This document shows, piece after piece, positions 46,712 through 56,541 of a stretch of DNA of 64,000 nucleotides. The stretch is from an uncultured Prochlorococcus sp. (GTDB taxonomy: Bacteria > Cyanobacteriota > Cyanobacteriia > PCC-6307 > Cyanobiaceae): the NCBI GenBank assembly GCA_902595175.1, contig CACJPB010000001.1, positions 62,001 to 126,000 of the forward strand, in the 5' to 3' direction. The notes under the pieces were generated by a model, which ran no database searches, had not been told where the DNA came from, and was given only the letters and a program-made list of their open reading frames with translations. Both the position numbers and the translations under genes were made by a program. Position 1 is the first letter of the stretch. Every line of letters starts with the position of its first letter.

Positions 46712-47841
46712 CAGAATTTGACGTTGTAATAATTGGTGGAGGTCTATCAGGATCTTCCACTGCTCTTAACCTATCAAAGAAAGGATATTCAGTTTTAATT
46801 ATTGAAAAAGAAAAATCCCAAGATTACAAACCATGTGCAGGTGGGATGGCATCTTCAATGCAAAGATTTCTCCCTTTAAATATAGAAGATTGCATAGAAT
46901 CAAAAATTAAAAATGTTGAATTCAGATGGAAGGCTGCAGATAATGTAACTGCTGATCTGACTGGTGAATCCCCATTTTGGATTGTTAAAAGAGAAAAACT
47001 AGATCAATTATTACTTGATGAATCCTTGAGTAATGGAGCTCAGATAATGAGACCATTATTGATAGAAAAAATCATAAAAAAAAATGATAAATGGGAAATT
47101 ACTTGCAATAACAAAATAAAATATATTGCAGAATTTCTTGTAATTGCAGATGGCTCCCAATCGAAATGGGCGAGTTATTTCAATTTAGGGCCAAGAAAAC
47201 CGAAATTTGCCAACACAATCTCATTAAGATTGAAAGGGTTAGGTGAAATACCTAGAGATGCAGTTAGATTTGAGTTTGGATTTATAAAATATGGTTTTGC
47301 ATGGGCATTCCCCCTAAGAGAAAGCTTAAATATTGGTTTAGGTACTTTTATAAATAATGGTCTCTTAGAAAATCAGGCTATAAATAAAGAAGTTATCAGA
47401 GGCTTCGGTTTTGATGATTTTCCTAATAAAACAATTAGTAAGAAACTGAGAATATGGAATGGCTTCCACTCAATTAATGGTGACAAAGTTTTAGCAGTTG
47501 GAGATGCAGCATCTCTATGTGATCCATTTTTAGCTGAAGGAATTAGACCATCTTTAATTAGCAGTTTTTATGCTGCAGAATACATAGATCAGTTTCTATC
47601 AGGGAAAGTAGATGATTTTAATCTTTATACGAAGAAAATTAACAACATTTGGGGGAAATCAATGGCTTGGGGAAGGAGAATAGCCCAAGTATTTTATAGA
47701 TTTCCCAGAACTGGATATCAATTAGGTGTCAAAAGAAAAACTGCACCTAAACGTATTGCTCAAATATTATCAGGAGAAATGAGTTATGAAGATATTGCAA
47801 AAAGAGTTATCAGACGACTTTTAACAAAAAAGGGGGCTTAA
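46708..47841 (+). CDS. Geranylgeranyl-reductase-family FAD oxidoreductase (ChlP-like paralogue)
   Basis: A 377-residue flavoprotein with an N-terminal dinucleotide-binding motif [17 protein letters not shown], then CAGGMASSM and the internal [19 protein letters not shown] typical of the geranylgeranyl reductase family. ChlP itself reduces the chlorophyll and tocopherol side chain; this looks like a divergent member, so the substrate (isoprenoid or other) is not determined. The start is TTG 46708, coupled to frr by a 4-nt overlap. Confidence 0.85.
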   Translation: MTEFDVVIIGGGLSGSSTALNLSKKGYSVLIIEKEKSQDYKPCAGGMASSMQRFLPLNIEDCIESKIKNVEFRWKAADNVTADLTGESPFWIVKREKLDQLLLDESLSNGAQIMRPLLIEKIIKKNDKWEITCNNKIKYIAEFLVIADGSQSKWASYFNLGPRKPKFANTISLRLKGLGEIPRDAVRFEFGFIKYGFAWAFPLRESLNIGLGTFINNGLLENQAINKEVIRGFGFDDFPNKTISKKLRIWNGFHSINGDKVLAVGDAASLCDPFLAEGIRPSLISSFYAAEYIDQFLSGKVDDFNLYTKKINNIWGKSMAWGRRIAQVFYRFPRTGYQLGVKRKTAPKRIAQILSGEMSYEDIAKRVIRRLLTKKGA

Positions 47842-47865
47842 TTCTTTTTCAATTCGAACTTAAAT

Positions 47866-48867
47866 TTAGTTAGCAGAAATCAATTTATGATTTTTAATCT
47901 CTGAATATCTTTTTAGTAGCAGCTCTTCTAATTCTTCTATGGCCTTACTGAATCCAGTGATACCCTCACTAAGCTTTTCACTTGCCATTTGATCTTCTAA
48001 CATACTTAATCTGAAATCTTTTTCTTCAAATTCGTAATCAATAGAATTATTTATTTGGGTACTTTCATCTAATTTCCTAACTAACTCTCCTTTTTCTTTT
48101 TTAAGTTCCTCAAGAAATTTTGGTGCGATTGTTAAAAGATCGCAACCTGCTAATTCTTTTATTTCATCGAGATTTCTAAAACTCGCTCCCATTACTTCTG
48201 TCTTGAATCCCTTTTCTTTAAAGTAATTATATATTGTTGTAACCGAAATAACACCAGGGTCTTCAGCACCAACAAAACTAGTTTTACCAGTTTTTGCTTT
48301 ATGCCAATCTAATATACGGCCAACGAACGGAGAAATTAGAGTTATCTTTGCATTGGCACAAGCTACAGCTTGGCAGAAGTTAAAAAGTAAAGTTAAGTTG
48401 CACTTAATACCTTCTTTTTCCAAAATTTCAGCTGCCTTAATTCCCTCCCAAGTTGCGGCAATCTTAATTAATATTCTTTCCTTTTCAATTCCAAAATTTT
48501 TATAAAGATTGATCAATTTTCTTGCTTTTTCTACCGTAGCTTCAGTGTCAAAACTTAGTCTTGCATCAACTTCTGTAGATACACGCCCTGAAATAATTTT
48601 CAATATTTCTTTTCCAAAAAATACTGAAACTTGGTCAACAGTTTCTTTAATTAATTCAATTTCAGAGAATCCTTGGGACAATGCCTTTTGTGAACTTTCT
48701 AAAGCTTTATCAATTAACTTGACATAATCAGGGTTCTTAGCAGCAGCAAGTATTAGAGATGGATTAGTGGTAGCGTCCCTTGGTTGAAATTTTTTTATCG
48801 AATCTAAATCTCCAGTATCAGCGACAACAACGGTCATTGTGGACAATTGTTCTAAAATTGATTTCAT
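47866..48867 (-). CDS. tal: Transaldolase
   Basis: Transfers a dihydroxyacetone unit between sugar phosphates in the pentose phosphate pathway. [13 protein letters not shown] and the signature ATTNPSLI lie near residues 11-37; the Schiff-base lysine is in [12 protein letters not shown]. The start is ATG 48867 (MKSILEQLS), not the ORF-track start eight codons earlier. The length of 333 is normal for the E. coli TalB type. Marine cyanophages carry shorter transaldolases, but this is the host type. Confidence 0.95.
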   Translation of the reverse strand: MKSILEQLSTMTVVVADTGDLDSIKKFQPRDATTNPSLILAAAKNPDYVKLIDKALESSQKALSQGFSEIELIKETVDQVSVFFGKEILKIISGRVSTEVDARLSFDTEATVEKARKLINLYKNFGIEKERILIKIAATWEGIKAAEILEKEGIKCNLTLLFNFCQAVACANAKITLISPFVGRILDWHKAKTGKTSFVGAEDPGVISVTTIYNYFKEKGFKTEVMGASFRNLDEIKELAGCDLLTIAPKFLEELKKEKGELVRKLDESTQINNSIDYEFEEKDFRLSMLEDQMASEKLSEGITGFSKAIEELEELLLKRYSEIKNHKLISAN

Positions 48868-48957
48868 ATCTAGATAATCATATATATACATAAACTAGCT
48901 TTTATTCCTGATGAAATCATCAGATAATGAACTAAATATTTATAAAAGTGAAAAATT

Positions 48958-50709
48958 TTAGGGTTTTTTAACAATCATTCCGTGATCTTCAATATTAGGA
49001 GGTAATTTTTCAATTACTATCAAACTTTCGATAATTTCTTTCGCTACAGGCACTGCAACAGTTGAACCATATGCATATGATTTAGATGGCTCATCAACAA
49101 CCACGAGGACAGCAAATTTTGGATCATTAACTGGTAAGGTTGCGACAAAACTACAAACTTTTTTACTTGTATACGAACCATTTATGGCTTTTTGAGAAGT
49201 ACCCGTTTTCCCAGCTATCCTATATCCCTCAATTTTTGCTCCAGATCCACTACCTTGATCAACTACACTCTCCATCCATTCAAGAACAATTTTAGAGACA
49301 TCCGGTGAAAAAAATTGTTTCTTTGGATTTTTATTAACTCTTTCTTTAAAAGATGAGGTTACATGTGGAGTCACTTCAAACCCCCCGTTTGCTAAAGCCG
49401 CATGAAGTTGAACCAATTTAAGTGGCGAGATTGAGAACCCTTTACCAAAAGAAGTTACGGCAGGTTCAATTGATTGATTTACAAATAAATCTTTTCTCTT
49501 TAGTTGGCCAGCAGTTGATTCAAATAAGTCAGTCTCTAAACTTTTATTTATTCCTAATTTTTGTAGCCAATCCCAATAAATTGTGGGGTCTAAATTTTGC
49601 ATTATTTTTACCATCCCAACATTACTTGAAACCTGCAATACTTTTGGATAGTCAATGTATCCATTACCTTTTTTATTCCAATTCGAAAGTGTCCATCCTC
49701 CAACCTTAATCTTTCCAATATCTTCGACTAATCCATCTTTCTGGATTACTTTTTCTTCTAACGCTAAGGCAAGATTAATAGGTTTAAAAGTTGAACCAGG
49801 CTCAAATAAATCTTGAGAATACCAACCCCTAAAGAGTTCGGAATCATACTGCCAAAATTTATTTGGATCATATGACGGTACTGAAACCAAGGAGAGGATC
49901 CGACCATTATTAACATCCATAACTATGGCAAATCCCTTCTTTGCTTTCCATTCGCTTACTTGCTTTGATAATGCATTGAATGACGCTTTCTGTAATTTTG
50001 AGTCTATAGTTAGTCCTAAACTTTTGTAATCATAAATAAAATCACCTGGGGCCGAATTATCCGGGAGAGGAGTTCCATCTCCTCCTCTTTTTATTAAATT
50101 ACTTTTATTAAAAACTTTAATTTGATTATCTAAATGAAGCTCTAAACCTGCTGAGCCTTTATTCTCATCATTAACAAAACCTACAAGATTAGAGTAAAGC
50201 TCTCCTTGGGGATAATATCTCTGCGAATATTTAAACAAATCAAGTCCGCTTATTTGAAGGTTCTTAATCTTTTCTGCCTTTTCTTCAGAAATCTTATCCA
50301 AAAGCTTGATACCAATCATTTTATTATTAAATTTCTCAACGAGTATTTCATTATTAATATCCAAGATAGATGTCAATTTTTTTGTAACTTCTTCAATACT
50401 GCGAACTCTATTAATTGAATCACCAGGAAAATTAAAATATTGTGGATGTGCCCATAATTTGTAGAGAGGTTTATCATAAGCTATTAGTCTATTATTTCTA
50501 TCAACAATTGATCTCCTTATTTTTAAGGAGTTAATTTTAGAAGACTGAATTAATCTAGCTTTCCTTTGCAAATCAGATGCGTTAAAGACTTGCAATTTAA
50601 CTAACCTACCAAACAAACAAAATATTAGTAGTAAACTAAAAAAATAGAGAAATTTAAATCTTCTTTGATCAAGTGGTGTTAGACGAACAATTTTTTTGTA
50701 TTTTTTCAT
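48958..50709 (-). CDS. ftsI: Penicillin-binding protein of FtsI/PBP3 type
   Basis: Septal peptidoglycan transpeptidase. One N-terminal helix (about 20-40) anchors the protein, then comes a PBP dimerisation domain and the transpeptidase domain with STFK (306-309), SSN (361-363) and KTG (501-503) all intact. The start is ATG 50709, overlapping the stop of the upstream small gene as TGATG. The 583-residue length is normal. The small coiled-coil partner upstream matches an FtsL position. Confidence 0.95.
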   Translation of the reverse strand: MKKYKKIVRLTPLDQRRFKFLYFFSLLLIFCLFGRLVKLQVFNASDLQRKARLIQSSKINSLKIRRSIVDRNNRLIAYDKPLYKLWAHPQYFNFPGDSINRVRSIEEVTKKLTSILDINNEILVEKFNNKMIGIKLLDKISEEKAEKIKNLQISGLDLFKYSQRYYPQGELYSNLVGFVNDENKGSAGLELHLDNQIKVFNKSNLIKRGGDGTPLPDNSAPGDFIYDYKSLGLTIDSKLQKASFNALSKQVSEWKAKKGFAIVMDVNNGRILSLVSVPSYDPNKFWQYDSELFRGWYSQDLFEPGSTFKPINLALALEEKVIQKDGLVEDIGKIKVGGWTLSNWNKKGNGYIDYPKVLQVSSNVGMVKIMQNLDPTIYWDWLQKLGINKSLETDLFESTAGQLKRKDLFVNQSIEPAVTSFGKGFSISPLKLVQLHAALANGGFEVTPHVTSSFKERVNKNPKKQFFSPDVSKIVLEWMESVVDQGSGSGAKIEGYRIAGKTGTSQKAINGSYTSKKVCSFVATLPVNDPKFAVLVVVDEPSKSYAYGSTVAVPVAKEIIESLIVIEKLPPNIEDHGMIVKKP

Positions 50710-51137
50710 CAATATCCCCTTTGATATTTGCTATCTACAAAACCTTCAATAAAACTACTTAAATTTTTCTTAAATAAACTTTCTTTTTTTTCTGGAAGTT
50801 TATCTAGATAAATTAAATCTTTAGGTTTAGTTTTTGTATAAGTATTAATAGACTCAAGTTCACTAATATAAAATTCCTCAATTTTGGAAATATAATCAAT
50901 AAGATTATCATTGATAGTTCTTGTTTTAGATAAGTTTTTATATGTATTTGACCATTTTCTTTGACTATTAAATGACAAGAAAAATAAAGTGAAAATTAAT
51001 AACAAAAGAGAGATATTAATGGTGTCGAAAATTTGATGTATTAATTTGATATTAATTATAGATATTCTTTCAGAGTTTTTTTTAGTTTCATATGAAACTT
51101 TTTTTTTTAAATTAAGTTGACTCCCATAAGGTTTCAT
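50709..51137 (-). CDS. Small bitopic protein upstream of ftsI, FtsL-like candidate
   Basis: A 142-residue product with a basic cytoplasmic N-terminus (about 1-35), one transmembrane helix (INISLLLLIFTLFFLSF) and a C-terminal part that begins with a probable coiled coil (NTYKNLSKTRTINDNLIDYISKIEEFYISELESINTY). That is the layout of FtsL, and the gene sits directly upstream of ftsI with a 1-nt TGATG overlap, as ftsL does in many bacteria. Sequence similarity is not evident by eye, so this is a positional and topological suggestion only. Confidence 0.7.
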   Translation of the reverse strand: MKPYGSQLNLKKKVSYETKKNSERISIINIKLIHQIFDTINISLLLLIFTLFFLSFNSQRKWSNTYKNLSKTRTINDNLIDYISKIEEFYISELESINTYTKTKPKDLIYLDKLPEKKESLFKKNLSSFIEGFVDSKYQRGY

Positions 51138-51220
51138 CTATGAATTTTTTTTTAATAAAAGAAGTGTTATTAATTAAATAAACATCTTTTTGTTTGATTC
51201 GCAAGTAAAAATTAAATTCT

Positions 51221-52582
51221 TTATGTCCTCAATAAGAACAAATTTAAGAAAGTCAATCCATTCCACAAAGAATGCATAATCACTGAGGAAAACAAACTCC
51301 CTGAAGCAATTCTTGTAATTGCTAATCCAATCCCCAAAACAAATAATGGCGGCATTTCTCCCAAACTTAAATGGGCTAATGCAAAGATAAAAGCTGAAAC
51401 TATGATGCCCGAAATTACTCCAAAATCTCTTGAAAGAATTGGCAGTAAAATACCGCGAAATATAATCTCTTCAAATAGAGGAGCTAATAGAGTTGTTGTT
51501 ACAAATAATAGAAAAAATGATAAGTAATTATTATTATTGAGAACAATTTCCAGCAAGGGGTTACTACCATTCTGATTCTCGATCAGACTATTCATAATTA
51601 TTGAGATCAATAAAACAAAAGGAACAATTGTTAACCAACCTTTAATTCCCTGGATAATTGCATATTTTATTGGCAAGAAATTGAACTGTAAATAATCCTT
51701 TTTAAAAGTAAATTCACCATTTAAGGATTTAATTTGATAAAAAACTATCCATAATGGCGGAATAGCCATAAAAAGATATCCAAAGAAAATTTTTAAAGAT
51801 TGAGACAATTCATTAGAGATTTTTTTAGAAAAAAGTTCAACCAAACTAATAGAAAATAAAGGTGATACCACTTCTCCTAGAACAACAAATCCACCTGCAA
51901 TTAATAAAACCATATCTATTAATTCTAAATCTAAGGCTTTAATTTCTTTCCAACCAAACTTTTTCAAAGATATGGTTTTCCATAATATTTTTAAAGCCAG
52001 AATAGAGCCAATAAGTATTGTTAAAAGTGGAATTAGTCTTATGGCTAATATTTTAAAAAACATTTTTCTTGAAAATGATTTTGTTATTAATGCGCTATCG
52101 TCAAAATCAAATTTCCTGCTTAAAAGGTGATATAAAAATCTATCACCTTTAAATAAATCAAATTTATCAGAATTTGCTTTATATGAATTATTAGTAGATT
52201 TTTTTTCTATCTCATCAATCAGAAATATAAAGTTTTTATCTTTAAAATCTTTGGATATATTTTTATAAATTAAAAAATCATTTGATTCTGAAGTGATTAT
52301 TCGAATTAATTTATTTCTTTCTGTTAGCTCTTCAAATGGGACATCAGAGAGTGATTTGTTTATTTGATCAATAGGATCATTAATAATAAAAAATTTTTTA
52401 AGATTTACAGGTACTGATTGGACAGATAATTCAGCAATTTCTTGCTCTTTTTGACTAATATCAAATGAAACAGATGGTCTATTTAAACTGTCTCTTAAGC
52501 CTTGTTGCCATACAAAAAAAGTTATGACGATAGAAATAAAGGCTAAAGTGAGTTTTGACTTAGAACTATTTTTAAAGATCAT
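51221..52582 (-). CDS. CPBP (CAAX/Abi) family intramembrane metalloprotease
   Basis: A 453-residue polytopic protein. The C-terminal 200 residues carry the three CPBP motifs: EEIIFRG, the FALAHLSLG histidine and the HSLWNG histidine. The N-terminal part has one helix, a polar periplasmic or lumenal region with DVPFEEL, and further helices. Cyanobacterial members are annotated as CAAX-type proteases; the substrate is unknown. It lies about 85 bp upstream of the FtsL-like gene on the same strand. Confidence 0.9.
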   Translation of the reverse strand: MIFKNSSKSKLTLAFISIVITFFVWQQGLRDSLNRPSVSFDISQKEQEIAELSVQSVPVNLKKFFIINDPIDQINKSLSDVPFEELTERNKLIRIITSESNDFLIYKNISKDFKDKNFIFLIDEIEKKSTNNSYKANSDKFDLFKGDRFLYHLLSRKFDFDDSALITKSFSRKMFFKILAIRLIPLLTILIGSILALKILWKTISLKKFGWKEIKALDLELIDMVLLIAGGFVVLGEVVSPLFSISLVELFSKKISNELSQSLKIFFGYLFMAIPPLWIVFYQIKSLNGEFTFKKDYLQFNFLPIKYAIIQGIKGWLTIVPFVLLISIIMNSLIENQNGSNPLLEIVLNNNNYLSFFLLFVTTTLLAPLFEEIIFRGILLPILSRDFGVISGIIVSAFIFALAHLSLGEMPPLFVLGIGLAITRIASGSLFSSVIMHSLWNGLTFLNLFLLRT

Positions 52583-52698
52583 AACTTATTATATTCTTGA
52601 AAACTATAGTTAGTTATCATTGAAATTCCTTATATTTATGTATCTATTTTAAGCACGCCATGAGATGATTAAATTATCTTAATTTTTAAATTTATATA

Positions 52699-54027
52699 AT
52701 GGCTATAAGATTAGTTTTAGTTAGGCACGGACTAAGCAGTTTCAATGCAAAAGGATTAATTCAAGGAAGAACTGACGTTTCATTATTAACCGATGAAGGA
52801 TACGAACAAGCCAGAAAAGCAGGAAAAGCATTATCAAAAATAAATTTCGATAAAATCTATTCCTCCCCACTTTTGAGAGCGGCAGAGACTGCAAAAACAA
52901 TTAAAAAGACCTTCAATAAAGAACAAAATATTGTATTCGACGATAATTTGCTAGAGGTAGATCTTAGTGAATGGTCTGGTCTAAAAATTGATGAAATAAA
53001 AAAGAAATTTCCAGAAATTTACCCTATATGGAAAAATGATCCAGAAAATCTTATCTTAAAAAGAAATGACAATAAAACTTATAAACCAATTCAGGAGTTA
53101 TTTTTTCAAGCAACAAATTTTGTAGAAGATATTTTAAAAATTTATCAAGACAAAGATGAAATAAATATTTTAGTTGTTGGACATAATGCTATTCTCAGAT
53201 GTTTAATACTCTTGTTATTAGGAAAGCCTAAGCAAGGTTTTAGAAAAATAAGATTAGAAAATGCTTCTTTCTCGATACTCAATATTTCAAAGAAAGATAA
53301 CTCTTTTAAGACTCAAATTGAATGCTTAAATCAAACTTCCCACCTTAATAAAAATATTCCAAATAAAATTGGAGATTCCAGAATATTTCTAATAAGGCAT
53401 GGTGAAACTAACTGGAACAAAGAAGGTAGATTTCAAGGCCAAATTGATATCCCTTTAAATGAAAACGGAAAAGATCAAGCTAGAAAGACTTTTGAATATT
53501 TGAGAAATATTTCTTTCAATAAGGCATTTTCAAGTTCAATGAATAGGCCTTATGAGACTGCACAAATAATCCTTCAAAATAACAAAGATTTAAAAATTGA
53601 GAAAATAGATTCACTCGTAGAAATCAGTCACGGATTATGGGAGGGTAAATTGGAAGCAGAAATTAGACAAGAGTGGCCTGATTTACTAAAAAATTGGCAT
53701 GATAAACCTGAAGAAGTAATAATGCCCGAAGGTGAATGTATAAAAGATGTATCAGAAAGGTCAGTAGAAGCTTTTGACAAAATTTGTTTGTCTCAAAAGG
53801 ATAATGATCAAACCCTCATGGTTGCTCATGATGCAGTCAATAAAACTCTAATTTGTAATATCCTTGGGATTAATTATTCAAATATTTGGATGATAAAACA
53901 GGGTAATGGCGGCATAACTATAATCGATCTTTTCAATGATCCTTATAAGCCCCCTGTGATTAGCGCTCTTAACATTACAACACACCTAGGGGGAATACTT
54001 GATTCAACTGCTTCAGGAGCACTTTAA
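52699..54027 (+). CDS. Two-domain histidine phosphatase (phosphoglycerate-mutase superfamily)
   Basis: Two complete histidine phosphatase domains are fused: the first begins LVRHGLSSFN at residue 6 and has VVGHNAILRC, and the second begins LIRHGETNWN near residue 232 and has MVAHDAVNKT. Both retain the catalytic RHG. Two-domain members are known in cyanobacteria and may act as phosphoserine or other phosphatases; mutase activity is uncertain. The length of 442 equals two standard domains. Convergent with lepB. Confidence 0.9.
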   Translation: MAIRLVLVRHGLSSFNAKGLIQGRTDVSLLTDEGYEQARKAGKALSKINFDKIYSSPLLRAAETAKTIKKTFNKEQNIVFDDNLLEVDLSEWSGLKIDEIKKKFPEIYPIWKNDPENLILKRNDNKTYKPIQELFFQATNFVEDILKIYQDKDEINILVVGHNAILRCLILLLLGKPKQGFRKIRLENASFSILNISKKDNSFKTQIECLNQTSHLNKNIPNKIGDSRIFLIRHGETNWNKEGRFQGQIDIPLNENGKDQARKTFEYLRNISFNKAFSSSMNRPYETAQIILQNNKDLKIEKIDSLVEISHGLWEGKLEAEIRQEWPDLLKNWHDKPEEVIMPEGECIKDVSERSVEAFDKICLSQKDNDQTLMVAHDAVNKTLICNILGINYSNIWMIKQGNGGITIIDLFNDPYKPPVISALNITTHLGGILDSTASGAL

Positions 54028-54079
54028 ATTAAGCCTTGTTAAAAATTATTTTGATAAAGTCAAAGTCAGGGGAAAGGCT

Positions 54080-54739
54080 TCATTTACTGAAAAAGCCAAC
54101 TTGACTAAGAGGCCAAAATCTAAAATATGCTTTACCAATTATCTCTTTTTTATGAAGAAATTTACTTCCAGGCCAATATCTTCCATCCCAGCTATTTGAC
54201 CTATTATCACCTAAAACTAAAAAATGATCTTCTGGCACTTTTATGTTTTCAAATTTGCCACAATTATTAAAAGGGGATAATGAGCACTTATAAGAGACAT
54301 AGGGTTCAGGCATTAATTTATTATTTATTATTAATTCACCAATAGAGTTTACACTTACAATTTCTCCTGGAAGGGCTACCACTCTTTTAATATAAGCATC
54401 GCAAGCTTGATCCCTCAAACCAGGAATAAACGACATTGGAGGAAAACTCATAAAAAAACAATATCTTTTTTTTGGTAAAGGCTTAGATCTTGATGAAATT
54501 AATTTTTTGTCAAACGAGTAAGGTGATTTAAAAACAACAATATCTCCTCTTTTTGGTAAAGAGTTTCTTAGCGAAAATTTTTCAATAATTAACCTATCAT
54601 TTATTTGTAATTCTGGGAGCATTGAACCAGATGGGATATAACGTGGTTCTGCAAAAAATGATCTACAAGAAGAAACAAAAAAAGTTAATAGAATCAGTAG
54701 ACCCCATTCTTTTAAAAAACTTTTTATGAAACTAGGCAT
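54080..54739 (-). CDS. lepB: Signal peptidase I
   Basis: Removes signal peptides of exported proteins. One N-terminal membrane helix (LLILLTFFVSS) precedes the catalytic SGSM motif (S39), the general-base lysine in YIKRVVALPGE (K118) and the GDNRSNSWDGRYWPG box. I use ATG 54739 (MPSFIKSF) instead of TTG 54751, which removes an 8-bp overlap and leaves 4 nt after the Spx-like gene. The length of 219 is normal. Confidence 0.95.
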   Translation of the reverse strand: MPSFIKSFLKEWGLLILLTFFVSSCRSFFAEPRYIPSGSMLPELQINDRLIIEKFSLRNSLPKRGDIVVFKSPYSFDKKLISSRSKPLPKKRYCFFMSFPPMSFIPGLRDQACDAYIKRVVALPGEIVSVNSIGELIINNKLMPEPYVSYKCSLSPFNNCGKFENIKVPEDHFLVLGDNRSNSWDGRYWPGSKFLHKKEIIGKAYFRFWPLSQVGFFSK

Positions 54740-54743
54740 AGAA

Positions 54744-55124
54744 TTAATCAAGTCTTAATTTTCTAAACTTATATAAATTGTTTCCATATTCAATTTCGTT
54801 AAAACCTAATATTACTTTTTTTCCTTCGTAAATCAAAAATGGTCTTTTTATTAATTTCCCATCACTTAAAAGAAGTTGAATAATTTCTTTTTTTGACAAA
54901 CGATCAATATCAAGATCAAGAGTTTTAAAGGCTTTACCTCTTGTATTAAAAATCCTTTTCTTATCATCAGAGTATTGTTCTAAGGCTAGATTTAAATAAT
55001 TAACAAGTGGAGGTTCTTTTACAATATCAATTAACTGAAATTCAAAATCTTTGCTTTCAAGCCACTTTGCAGCTTTTCGGCATGTAGAGCATTTTAAATA
55101 ACTATAAAAAATTATTTTTTTCAA
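54744..55124 (-). CDS. Spx/MgsR/ArsC-family protein
   Basis: Thioredoxin-fold protein with the CxxC pair in LKCSTCRKAAKWLE at residues 11-21 and the family stretch FNTRGKAFKTLDLD with KLIKRPFLIY. This is the ArsC/Spx group; in Firmicutes Spx is a regulator, elsewhere YffB-type members are of unknown role. Arsenate reduction is possible but not shown. The start is TTG 55124. It lies 2 nt after ppa and 4 nt before lepB. Confidence 0.85.
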   Translation of the reverse strand: MKKIIFYSYLKCSTCRKAAKWLESKDFEFQLIDIVKEPPLVNYLNLALEQYSDDKKRIFNTRGKAFKTLDLDIDRLSKKEIIQLLLSDGKLIKRPFLIYEGKKVILGFNEIEYGNNLYKFRKLRLD

Positions 55125-55126
55125 TT

Positions 55127-55675
55127 TTATTTACTAATATTTGATTTCTTAAGTACTTTAAAGTTTTTCTTTTTTAGAGGCATACAACTTTTCAATAAAT
55201 TTTCAACTACATCAAAATCCCGCCAACCATCAATTTGAACTGTTCTTCCATCGAGTCCTTTACTTGTTCTAAAAAATTCTGCAACATCTTCAAGCTGATT
55301 AGGAGCAATTTGTTTAATACTAACTATGTTAGCCTGCCTAGGATTAGCCATAGGCACACATAAAAGCTTTCCATCATATGCACCACAATCATGCATATCC
55401 AAAACTCCAATAGGTCTAGCTTTTATTAGACAACCCGCAAAAGTTGGTTCGTCCATTATCACCATTGCATCAAGGGGAGCTCCATCTTCAGCAAGGGTAT
55501 TTGGGATAAAACCATAATCAAAAGGGTACCTCACTGAAGAATGTAATACTCGATCTAGGGCCATTATTCCTGCATCAGAACAATATTCATATTTATTCCT
55601 ACTCCCTGCAGGTATTTCAACAACAATATTCACTATTCCCTTCATTGGAGATGGAGGTATTGAACTAAGGTCCAT
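55127..55675 (-). CDS. ppa: Inorganic pyrophosphatase, class I
   Basis: Hydrolyses pyrophosphate from biosynthetic reactions. The active-site stretch DGAPLDAMVIMDEPTFAGC (about 65-83) holds the metal-binding Asp residues; NKYEYC and YDGKLLCVP complete the site. The length of 182 fits soluble type-I enzymes. It overlaps the small membrane gene upstream by 11 bp. Confidence 0.97.
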   Translation of the reverse strand: MDLSSIPPSPMKGIVNIVVEIPAGSRNKYEYCSDAGIMALDRVLHSSVRYPFDYGFIPNTLAEDGAPLDAMVIMDEPTFAGCLIKARPIGVLDMHDCGAYDGKLLCVPMANPRQANIVSIKQIAPNQLEDVAEFFRTSKGLDGRTVQIDGWRDFDVVENLLKSCMPLKKKNFKVLKKSNISK

Positions 55676-55919
55676 CTTTTTTAAAATCGTGATTATGAAT
55701 TATCTCGTTTCCTTGAGATAAAGGTCTGCCAATTATAATGCTTATTGAAGGTAAAAAAATTGTCAAAAAGGCAAAAATAATACCTAAAGATGTTATTGAT
55801 AAACTCCTTATACTTAAGGGGTCATCATCATCTCTTTCAAAATCATTTCGAGCAGAACCATGAGAAGATTCTTCGCTTGATTTACTTTGAAAAAATTGCT
55901 TTGATTTCGTGTAACTCAA
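55665..55919 (-). CDS. Small hypothetical membrane protein (84 aa)
   Basis: A polar, acidic N-terminus (SEESSHGSARNDFERDDDD) is followed by one hydrophobic helix, ITSLGIIFAFLTIFLPSISIIIG, and a short His-containing tail. The start is TTG 55919. It overlaps ppa by 11 bp on the same strand, so it is probably translated in the same message. The family is not recognised; conservation of the acidic segment in relatives would be the test. Confidence 0.7.
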   Translation of the reverse strand: MSYTKSKQFFQSKSSEESSHGSARNDFERDDDDPLSIRSLSITSLGIIFAFLTIFLPSISIIIGRPLSQGNEIIHNHDFKKDGP

Positions 55920-56015
55920 GAACTCTTAATTGGTAAAGATTAAGGAGATAATTAAACATAATTATCCTACATTCAAAATGTCAATTAATCAAAACATTGA
56001 TTAGTGACTTTTTAA

Positions 56016-56366
56016 TTACTCTTTTTCTAGCAAAGACCTAATAGATTTTAGTTCTTCTAATATTTGCACCAGTATATTTTGAGCAGCGGACGAAGGTGTA
56101 TTAAAGACCTCTACAGTAACTTCCTTTATTCTTAAAATATCTTTTGCAAATCTTGCTACTTCATTAGGATGGAATTTTAAAGGGTCTTTTTGATCAGTTC
56201 GAAATTCGGGATTTAATTTTCTTGGATTAAAACTAGGGTTTAGATTTCTTAAATCTGTATTTGTATACCTGTAGACAGAAGCTCTTGATCTATTTAGGAA
56301 TTTTTGAACTTCATCAATACATACTAATTCCTCTTCACTAGAAATATTGGAATCTATATTTTCCAT
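56016..56366 (-). CDS. Small putative DNA-binding protein (HTH-like)
   Basis: A 116-residue soluble protein. Residues 14-37 (LVCIDEVQKFLNRSRASVYRYTNTD) look like a helix-turn-helix of the excisionase/MerR-like kind, followed by a NPSFNPRKLNPEFRTD stretch and a HPNEVARFAKDILRIKEV segment. The C-terminus (ILVQILEELKSIRSLLEKE) looks like a dimerising helix. I suspect a conserved cyanobacterial regulator, but the family name is not known to me. It diverges from proS across 175 bp. Confidence 0.72.
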   Translation of the reverse strand: MENIDSNISSEEELVCIDEVQKFLNRSRASVYRYTNTDLRNLNPSFNPRKLNPEFRTDQKDPLKFHPNEVARFAKDILRIKEVTVEVFNTPSSAAQNILVQILEELKSIRSLLEKE

Positions 56367-56541
56367 AAACTTAAGAAAATGACTAAGTAGTAATGAACTT
56401 TTTAAAGAGTTTGAATTTCATTACTGAAGAAGTTAGCAGAAAGTACATTCTTAGACTAGCCGCCTTGAGGGACTCAAGACACTTTGAATTATTTTTTCAT
56501 CTTAATTGATAAAATTAAATATTATCTAAGGATTTTTCTGT

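Noticed and set aside
47866-48867. Phage-derived transaldolase
   Set aside because: At 333 residues with a C-terminal helical extension it is the host TalB type; cyanophage enzymes are much shorter, and no phage genes are adjacent.
52699-54027. Two phosphatase domains as a recent tandem duplication or fusion error
   Set aside because: The domains are well diverged and two-domain forms are known in cyanobacteria; no stop or frameshift lies between them.
56464-56478. CTTGAG-GGA-CTCAAG as a terminator
   Set aside because: The stem is only 6 bp, has no immediate T-run and lies in a divergent promoter region, so it is at most an operator-like palindrome.
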